Assembly (NCBI GenBank): GCA_002455375.1
Contig: DKKR01000055.1
Span: 5,580-16,866, forward strand
Length of the DNA: 11,287 nt
Reading direction: 5' to 3'
Source of the DNA: Bacteroidetes bacterium UBA6661
GTDB taxonomy: Bacteria; Bacteroidota; Bacteroidia; AKYH767-A; OLB10
Position numbers and translations under genes: made by a program
Shown here: piece after piece, positions 6,582-11,287 of the stretch
Layout: each line of letters begins with the position of its first letter
How positions within the stretch are numbered: the first letter of the stretch is position 1
The notes under the pieces: generated by a model
Seen by the model: only the letters and a program-made list of their open reading frames with translations
What the model was told of the DNA's origin: nothing
Databases searched by the model: none

Positions 6582-7592
6582 TCAATTAATCTGATAGTAA
6601 ATATCTGTCTGCCATTTGGCAGTGTCTTTCTCAACAGAAGGGTCGGTAATATAAAACTCAAGAGGTGCATCAGAGATTTTAATACTGTTATCTTTAGCGT
6701 AGTTAACGATTGCTTCATGAGCTTTGTTGCTATTATCATAATTGCCAAAATATTGAGTCATAAGATATTTCCCTGTTTTGACTTCGCCAGCAACAATATT
6801 TCCTGCTGATTTTCCTTTTGCTGCCAAGGGCATACAAACATCATATTCAAATAGATTATTTTCCCACTTGTAATATATGGCAAATGGATGAACGGTTTTA
6901 CTCATTTCCAATTTCTGCATTTTCATTTCTGCATCTATCAAGCCATAACTTGACCCGATAAAATAGCCTATGGAGTCCAAACCGGATGTACATCTGATAG
7001 CTAAATATGGAATAGTTGTAGTGATATCTACTTGCTGAATGTTGTACTCAAATCCGGGCTGTGCGGGCATGTTTTCTGCTAATTCTTTTATAGCTTTCAA
7101 TCCATTGTCAGTCATATCAATCATCATACCTTTAAACATTATCATCAGGTATTTGTGTAATGGATTCCAACCGACTTCACTTTCAAAATAGGTGGTAAGC
7201 TTAACACTGTCACCGGCAGGCTGAATATTAAAGCCATTAACAGCATTTCCTTCACCTTCAAAAGTCAGCTCAGATTCTACTAACTGATCTTGCACACTTT
7301 TTTTAATCTGCATAGTGCCATTCCCAACATTCTTATTGCTGGATGTCCACTGATATTGTGCTCCAACACCGGCTTCAATATTGTTATACGTAACTTTCAT
7401 TGTTGTATCCATTTTAAGCCAGGTATTCCATTTGCTCCAGTTCTTCAGGTTGTTAATCTGATTAAACACGACAGAAGCAGGAGCTTTTATATAAATATCG
7501 CGTTCAATCTTATAGGTGTTTGAGATGAAAAGGGAGCCAACACATAACAGCCCGATGAGGACGACAAATCCAATTAGAATTTTCTTTAGCAT
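6582..7592 (-). CDS. Membrane-anchored SRPBCC + GyrI-like two-domain protein
   Basis: A 336-residue protein starting at ATG 7592 (MLKKILIGFVVLIGLL), which puts a single N-terminal hydrophobic helix (4-23) directly after a basic start. An upstream in-frame ATG at 7664 would add 24 residues before this helix and lies above the likely promoter, so it is disfavoured. Residues about 28-175 look like an SRPBCC/polyketide-cyclase-type ligand-binding fold (RDIYIKAPASVVFNQINNLKN, NWSKWNTW at 51-58, then a GNGTM strand). Residues about 184-336 look like a GyrI-like (AraC effector-binding) domain, ending in the typical LEFYITDP (311-318) and WQTDIYYQI (327-335) segments. Both folds bind small hydrophobic or cationic molecules. 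No DNA-binding domain is present, so it is not an AraC regulator. It may be a periplasmic or membrane-surface sensor or sequestering protein; function and ligand are unknown. Confidence 0.85.
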   Translation of the reverse strand: MLKKILIGFVVLIGLLCVGSLFISNTYKIERDIYIKAPASVVFNQINNLKNWSKWNTWLKMDTTMKVTYNNIEAGVGAQYQWTSSNKNVGNGTMQIKKSVQDQLVESELTFEGEGNAVNGFNIQPAGDSVKLTTYFESEVGWNPLHKYLMIMFKGMMIDMTDNGLKAIKELAENMPAQPGFEYNIQQVDITTTIPYLAIRCTSGLDSIGYFIGSSYGLIDAEMKMQKLEMSKTVHPFAIYYKWENNLFEYDVCMPLAAKGKSAGNIVAGEVKTGKYLMTQYFGNYDNSNKAHEAIVNYAKDNSIKISDAPLEFYITDPSVEKDTAKWQTDIYYQIN

Positions 7593-7615
7593 AACAATTT
7601 GATTTAGTAGTTTTA

Positions 7616-7648
7616 CGAAGGTAAAAGTAGCATTAATGACTATGCAAA
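7616..7648 (-). promoter_or_regulatory. Candidate promoter of the SRPBCC/GyrI-like gene
   Basis: On the minus strand TTTG (7645-7648), then 21 bp, then TACCTTCG (7616-7623), one base off TAnnTTTG. The transcript would start about 15-20 bases before the ATG at 7592, which supports that start over the ATG at 7664. Confidence 0.35.
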
Positions 7649-7901
7649 AGCATTTCGAATACAATAAAAATGGAAAATGATATTAATAGGAGGAATTGCC
7701 TTTAGTATTCTCTAAATGCAATATATTATGTTAAATATGAATTATTGAATTAGTTTCAATAGCTGTTGCGAAATCATAAGCTTTATTAAAATTGTCAATT
7801 AAAAGTTCTTTTAACTTAAAACAAGTTCTTTATGTAATATCCGGAACAATTCATTTGAATGTTCTATACATTTAATAATTAATTAAATATGATTAATTAA
7901 A

Positions 7902-8036
7902 TCAAAATAACTTTAAGTATATTTTATTATTGACTTGATAATTAAAATAATACAATTTAGTATTGGAAAATGCCTGTTTAAATTCATCACGATAAAATTC
8001 ATTTAACCAATAGGGGACTTTAAAGTGATTTGCCAT
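7902..8036 (-). CDS. Possible 44-residue small protein or gene remnant
   Basis: ATG at 8036 to TGA at 7902-7904 on the minus strand gives MANHFKVPYWLNEFYRDEFK followed by QAFSNTKLYYFNYQVNNKIYLKLF. The first half has a varied, protein-like composition (Pro, Trp, His, Arg, Asp, Glu, Gln) that random AT-rich DNA gives less readily; the last third is the Asn/Lys/Ile/Leu mix expected by chance. No clear promoter is seen upstream and no known family is recognised. It may be a small gene, the start of a gene truncated by decay, or chance. Confidence 0.25.
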   Translation of the reverse strand: MANHFKVPYWLNEFYRDEFKQAFSNTKLYYFNYQVNNKIYLKLF

Positions 8037-8145
8037 AAACTGATTTAATAAACTTTAGAAATAATCAGATTAAATAGATACTTCCAGCTTAGTTTTTATA
8101 CAACTTTTTCTGAGAGAAATTAAAACTCAAACAATAATATGGTGT

Positions 8146-8268
8146 ATGAAAAACGATGCAAAAGCATCAGATTGGAATTTTATAAAATGCAGGTCAAGTG
8201 ATGTAAAAGCAACATACTTATTAGAGAATCCTATCCCGCTATCCTCAATATTTCAATCTTATAATTAA
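8146..8268 (+). CDS. Possible 40-residue small ORF
   Basis: ATG at 8146 to TAA at 8266-8268. The peptide begins MKNDAKASDWNFIKCRSSDV and continues KATYLLENPIPLSSIFQSYN. It is the longest open plus-strand stretch I found in the interval and has a mixed composition. No recognisable family, signal peptide or promoter was found, and the first codons overlap a hairpin (8155-8168). It could be chance or a remnant. Confidence 0.18.
   Translation: MKNDAKASDWNFIKCRSSDVKATYLLENPIPLSSIFQSYN
8149..8169 (-). terminator. Weak possible terminator downstream of the TPR-like gene
   Basis: On the minus strand GATGC-TTTT-GCATC (8168-8155), extendable by one U-G pair, runs into GTTTTT. It lies some 130 bp beyond the TPR-like stop. 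The stem is only 5-6 bp, so this is a tentative call. Confidence 0.3.
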
Positions 8269-8297
8269 TATTATGTTAAATAGTAATTGTTTGATTA

Positions 8298-9791
8298 TTA
8301 CCTCTCATCTCTAATTCTGCTTAAGCCGGCTTTAGCCTTTTGGTCTAAACTGTTCTGGTATTCATGGTCGCGTAAACTAAGACACTTTTTATAATACGTT
8401 TCAGCCAAAGCATAATTCTTCTCTTTCTCATAAATCTGCGCCAAAAAATTGCAGCTGGCAGCAGCATAATAAAATTTTAAATCCTGCCCGTGTTCAATAG
8501 TTTTCAGATAAAATTCTTTGGCCCGATCTGTCATATCCAGTTTGTCCAACACCCTTGCCAACCTATATTTATATTCAAGCTGATCTTTAGCTGTTTTAAC
8601 TTCGCTTGACCCTTTAGCTAACAATTTTAAAGCCTCCTGATAGTAGCCGCCATCAAACAAGAGTCTGATTTTTAAGATAAAAGTATTGGGTTTCTGATGT
8701 GTAACTAATTCATTTAGTGCTTGTTTATCTTCGTCAGTAAAGTCGTTACCCACTGTCTTAACTTCAGTAATTAGTGCTGTATATCCGTCTATGTCATTTT
8801 GCAATAGTTTTATCCAGGCCATTTTCTGATAAGCAGCTTTTATGAAGCTATTGCCCTTATGCAATTTAACATAATTATTGAAATTAGAGAATGATGAATA
8901 ATCCAAATTATCAAGTTTAGACATTCCTAAAAGAAATTGAAAATAATGTATTGGATAAACCGCATCATCTGCATGATAATTTTCAAGCAGTGGAATAATC
9001 TGTGCACTGCGCCCGGTTGAATAATAAATGTTGGTAGAAAAGAACAAGTCCAAAGGCTCGTTCTCCAATTTCAACCCTGACAAAAACTTGATTACCCACT
9101 CCGGGTCAGGTTTTAATTGATTACGTGTGAAAATATAGGTAAAGGCAATTTCTTTATTCATAAAATGAAAAGCATCACTGTCTTCTCTAGTCATCATAAA
9201 AGATTGCTCCAACTCTTTTATACCATTCGATACACTACCATTCATTCCGGCAATTTTTACTAACCATTGATAGTTTTCTGGCACTGCACCAATAAATGCA
9301 TGTAGCACACCAAGACTCTTTAGATTCAACTCAAATTCAGGAAATTTTTTTTGATTCTCCGTAAGTAAACCGTATGCTTTCTTTACTTGTAAAGCTGCAG
9401 TCAGATACTCTTTAAATTTCAGTTTCGACAATGCTGTCATCAGGTAACATTCTGCAAGACAAAAATTACGTAATGGTGAAACTGCAGGTATGGTTTTGAT
9501 TTGTCCGGTAATAATTTCATGGTTATGTTTCAGCTCGTTAAAAGAAGCCTGCTCCTCCCCTATGAATGTTTTGATGAATAAATGATAGTGATAAAGATAT
9601 CCGGGAATCAGATTGTCCGGATGTTCTCTTTTCTCTGCATCAAGACTATCTAATGCCTGATCGAAGCGCAGCTTAAAAATCAGTTCATAAGCATTCTTAC
9701 ATCTCTCGTTATAATCAAGATTGGGTGCTGACCATACACTTAACGGCACACAGAAAAACAAAAAATATAAAATCAAAAACCTAAGGCTCAT
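8298..9791 (-). CDS. Secreted tetratricopeptide-repeat-like protein (IML2/TTC39-like)
   Basis: A 497-residue, mostly helical protein. I chose ATG 9791 because it starts a clean signal peptide (MSLRFLILYFLFFCVPLSVWSA, cleavage near residue 22). The ATG at 9842 would put 17 hydrophilic residues before it and lies above the promoter candidate. TPR-type helix pairs are clearest at the C-terminus (about 403-475, including YKYRLARVLDKLDMTDRAKEFY and NFLAQIYEKEKNYALAETYYKKCL split by a linker) and again at 33-62 and 113-145. The segment 151-198 (LGVLHAFIGAVPENYQWL followed by IAGMNGSVSNGIKELEQSF) resembles the conserved core of the eukaryotic IML2/TTC39 family (DUF3808) by memory only. It probably acts in the periplasm as a protein-interaction scaffold; partners are unknown. 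It is divergent from nhaA. Confidence 0.8.
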   Translation of the reverse strand: MSLRFLILYFLFFCVPLSVWSAPNLDYNERCKNAYELIFKLRFDQALDSLDAEKREHPDNLIPGYLYHYHLFIKTFIGEEQASFNELKHNHEIITGQIKTIPAVSPLRNFCLAECYLMTALSKLKFKEYLTAALQVKKAYGLLTENQKKFPEFELNLKSLGVLHAFIGAVPENYQWLVKIAGMNGSVSNGIKELEQSFMMTREDSDAFHFMNKEIAFTYIFTRNQLKPDPEWVIKFLSGLKLENEPLDLFFSTNIYYSTGRSAQIIPLLENYHADDAVYPIHYFQFLLGMSKLDNLDYSSFSNFNNYVKLHKGNSFIKAAYQKMAWIKLLQNDIDGYTALITEVKTVGNDFTDEDKQALNELVTHQKPNTFILKIRLLFDGGYYQEALKLLAKGSSEVKTAKDQLEYKYRLARVLDKLDMTDRAKEFYLKTIEHGQDLKFYYAAASCNFLAQIYEKEKNYALAETYYKKCLSLRDHEYQNSLDQKAKAGLSRIRDER

Positions 9792-9799
9792 CAGTCTAA

Positions 9800-9829
9800 T
9801 AAAACTATCGTGTTTTGCAATAATACAAA
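9800..9829 (-). promoter_or_regulatory. Candidate promoter of the TPR-like gene
   Basis: On the minus strand TTTG (9826-9829), 18 bp, TAGTTTTA (9800-9807), one base off TAnnTTTG. The box ends only 8 bases before the ATG at 9791, so the transcript would have almost no leader. It supports choosing 9791 over 9842 as the start. Confidence 0.4.
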
Positions 9830-9924
9830 GACAAAATGACAAACTGAATCCTCTTTATAAAGTTGTATGTGATTGTAAACATTCGAAAACATTTGTGGTC
9901 GTATAAAAAAAATATATATAATTT

Positions 9925-9932
9925 TAATTTTG
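9925..9932 (+). promoter_or_regulatory. Exact -7 box (TAATTTTG) just before nhaA
   Basis: TAATTTTG matches TAnnTTTG exactly, 4 bases before the nhaA ATG (9937). The nearest TTTG (9892-9895) is 29 bp upstream, too far for a standard -33 box, so the promoter is incomplete by consensus. If used, it would give a leaderless or near-leaderless nhaA mRNA. Confidence 0.35.
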
Positions 9933-9936
9933 CAAA

Positions 9937-11088
9937 ATGTCTGGAGGTAAAATCATAAACCCAATACGTAAGCTTGCAGTTCAAGGCAAATTAGCCGGTC
10001 TTTTGATTATTGTACTTACAATGCTATCGCTGCTGTTAAGTAATTTATCAGCAACATCAGAATATACAAACCTTTGGCATCGCCACATAAATTTATTGAA
10101 TTACGATGTTAGTGTGTTGCACATCATTAATGACGGATTAATGGTTGTGTTTTTTCTGGTGGTTGGCATGGAAATAAAACGTGAGCTGTATGTTGGTGAA
10201 TTGGCCAACAAACGCAACGCAATGCTACCGGTAATTGCAGCTTTTGGTGGAATGATTGTTCCGGGAATTATCTATGCATTGTTTAATATCAGAGATACTC
10301 ACCTGATGCATGGCTGGGCAATACCCACGGCAACAGATATTGCTTTTTCTCTTGGCGTACTTTCAATGCTTGGTAACAGAGTCCCGTTTGCTCTTAAAGT
10401 TTTTTTAACTGCATTAGCAATTATTGATGACCTCGGTGCAATTATCATTATTGCATTATTCTACACCGAGCCGGAAAACTTTCATCTTTCATTTTTAATC
10501 AGCAGTTTACTCATTGTTGGTGCATTGATGTTTCTTTCAAACAAAGGTTTTTTTAATTTATTTCTGTGGATTATTGCAGGCATTGTCATTTGGTATTTTA
10601 TGCTGCTTTCAGGCGTGCATACAACTATTGCTGGTGTACTGATAGCTTTTACAATTCCATTAAACAAACTTTCATCATTCGAAAATAAACTTCAGCTACC
10701 GGTGAATTATTTTATTCTTCCTGTTTTTGCATTGGCTAATACTGCTATTGTTCTTTCTCTTGATAATGTTTCAGGATTGTTTTCTACGGTAGGTTTAGGG
10801 GTGAGTTTAGGTTTGCTCATAGGAAAGCCATTAGGCATAACTTTAGCATCATGGGTTGCAGTAAAAAACAAATGGTGTTTACTCCCCGGAAAAATTAGTT
10901 TAAAGTTGATTTTTGGTGCAGGTCTAACAGCCGGTATAGGTTTTACAATGTCAATTTTCATTACTTCACTTTCATTTAAAGAACCTCTTCTTCTCGACAC
11001 TTCAAAAATTGCAATTATTGCAGGCTCTGTTTTATCGGGTTTGGCGGGTGTTTTATTTTTGAAATCCAATCTTAAAACAAAGCAATGA
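9937..11088 (+). CDS. nhaA: Na+/H+ antiporter NhaA
   Basis: A 383-residue inner-membrane antiporter (E. coli NhaA is 388) that exports Na+ or Li+ in exchange for H+, for sodium and alkaline-pH tolerance. Family landmarks are present: HIINDGLMVVFFLVVGMEIK (62-81) with K81-R82-E83, AAFGGMIVPG (101-110), IPTATDIAF (129-137, D134 equivalent to E. coli D133), LAIIDDLGAI (160-169, D164 and D165 equivalent to the D163/D164 ion-binding pair), SGVHTTIAGV (225-234), GKPLG (296-300, K297 equivalent to K300) and AGIGFTMSIF (332-341). All key charged residues are intact, so it should be functional. The N-terminal segment usually written F-x-x-x-E-x-x-x-G has Gln (Q16) in place of Glu. Start ATG 9937 gives the expected N-terminus. 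It is divergent from the TPR-like gene and convergent with the gene at 11096, 7 bp apart. Confidence 0.96.
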   Translation: MSGGKIINPIRKLAVQGKLAGLLIIVLTMLSLLLSNLSATSEYTNLWHRHINLLNYDVSVLHIINDGLMVVFFLVVGMEIKRELYVGELANKRNAMLPVIAAFGGMIVPGIIYALFNIRDTHLMHGWAIPTATDIAFSLGVLSMLGNRVPFALKVFLTALAIIDDLGAIIIIALFYTEPENFHLSFLISSLLIVGALMFLSNKGFFNLFLWIIAGIVIWYFMLLSGVHTTIAGVLIAFTIPLNKLSSFENKLQLPVNYFILPVFALANTAIVLSLDNVSGLFSTVGLGVSLGLLIGKPLGITLASWVAVKNKWCLLPGKISLKLIFGAGLTAGIGFTMSIFITSLSFKEPLLLDTSKIAIIAGSVLSGLAGVLFLKSNLKTKQ

Positions 11089-11095
11089 TTTAATA

Positions 11096-11287
11096 TCAAT
11101 CATCTTCGGGATATCGTTTGCGTTGTTTATTCAAAGGGTCTTCGTGAAAAAAATAACGAATATCAACAGTCAGATAATTCCCGGAAATATCAGTTTCAAA
11201 TACTTTATAATTTCTACCTGATATTAAAGTTCTTGAGCGATAAATAAAACTATACGGACGATGAAATGAAACTCCAAGATAAAAATA
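11096..11287 (-). CDS. C-terminal end of a probable outer-membrane beta-barrel protein (5' part beyond window)
   Basis: The minus strand is open from the right edge (11287) to TGA at 11096-11098, giving the last 63 residues. They alternate polar and hydrophobic/aromatic residues in strand-like segments (YFYLGVSFHRPYSFIYRSRT, then GNYLTVDIRYFF), as in the final strands of an outer-membrane barrel. A short charged tail follows (HEDPLNKQRKRYPEDD). Codon use and composition look coding throughout and match the neighbours. The family cannot be named from this fragment. It converges on nhaA with 7 bp between stops. Confidence 0.7.
   Translation of the reverse strand, partial: YFYLGVSFHRPYSFIYRSRTLISGRNYKVFETDISGNYLTVDIRYFFHEDPLNKQRKRYPEDD

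Larger units (their letters stand above)
7649..8297. other. AT-rich interval without a full-length gene
   Basis: About 650 bp, clearly richer in A+T than the flanking genes. No RNA gene or long reading frame is visible. It holds two short ORFs (described separately), an ATG-less 26-codon open stretch on the minus strand (7731-7811) reading KELLIDNFNKAYDFATAIET and six more residues, an AT-only inverted repeat (TAATTAAT 7876-7883 with ATTAATTA 7892-7899), and a small GATGC-AAAA-GCATC hairpin (8155-8168). The 26-codon stretch and the 44-codon ORF are in the same frame, separated by several stops, so a decayed gene is possible. Otherwise it is intergenic spacer. Confidence 0.6.

Noticed and set aside
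7876..7899. TAATTAAT/ATTAATTA inverted repeat as an operator or terminator.
   Set aside because: It is composed only of A and T in very AT-rich DNA, has no U-tract, and is easily expected by chance.
9943..9961. GGAGG at 9943-9947 followed by ATA at 9955, as a Shine-Dalgarno plus alternative nhaA start.
   Set aside because: ATA starts are very rare, Bacteroidota seldom use such sites, and ATG 9937 in the same frame gives a normal N-terminus; GGAGG simply encodes Gly-Gly.
10707..11099. A 130-codon open frame on the minus strand.
   Set aside because: It lies opposite nhaA, whose motifs are complete; the peptide resembles no family and is a shadow of nhaA codon use.
1..11287. CRISPR array, tRNA/rRNA genes, prophage, toxin-antitoxin or defence system.
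   Set aside because: No regularly spaced repeats, no tRNA- or rRNA-like sequence, no integrase, transposase or nuclease motifs were seen; the genes are housekeeping and envelope functions.

Overview
The window looks like a chromosomal segment of a Bacteroidota bacterium (Sphingobacteriia/Chitinophagia/Flavobacteriia-like; no finer placement is possible from sequence alone). The evidence is a low G+C content, a six-domain ribosomal protein S1 of Bacteroidota length, candidate promoters resembling the Bacteroidota -33 TTTG / -7 TAnnTTTG consensus, start codons without Shine-Dalgarno sequences, and secreted proteins of the type common in this phylum. It is mostly ordinary housekeeping and envelope genes; no phage, CRISPR, transposase or defence cassette is visible.

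Positions 1-1250: two minus-strand genes for secreted proteins. The downstream one (1-694) is a beta-helix-like surface protein cut by the window edge; it begins with a signal peptide and apparently a TTG start. The upstream one (745-1155) has an intact signal peptide followed in the same frame by a TAA stop and then the mature domain, so it looks like a recently disabled gene. Positions 1156-1562 hold a promoter candidate and a compact REP/MITE-like palindromic element.

Positions 1563-4535: a plus-strand lipoprotein-type methionine sulfoxide reductase A (msrA) converges on a two-gene minus-strand unit. That unit is a GH57 glycoside hydrolase followed 21 bp later by a fatty-acid-hydroxylase/sterol-desaturase membrane protein.

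Positions 4489-7648: rpsA (ribosomal protein S1) on the minus strand has its own terminator and a good upstream promoter. Upstream of it is a membrane-anchored SRPBCC + GyrI-like two-domain protein, also with a clear terminator.

Positions 7649-8297: about 650 bp of very AT-rich DNA with no convincing full-size gene. It holds two short ORFs (44 and 40 codons), a further 26-codon open stretch and small palindromes; it may be a decayed locus or host small genes.

Positions 8298-11287: a secreted TPR-like protein with some resemblance to the IML2/TTC39 family (minus) is divergent from nhaA, a Na+/H+ antiporter (plus). The candidate -7 boxes for both lie almost on top of the start codons. nhaA converges on the last 63 codons of a minus-strand gene, probably an outer-membrane beta-barrel protein, that runs off the right edge.

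The strongest non-routine observations are the in-frame stop after the signal peptide at 1069-1071, the palindromic element at 1343-1466, and the AT-rich interval with possible small genes.
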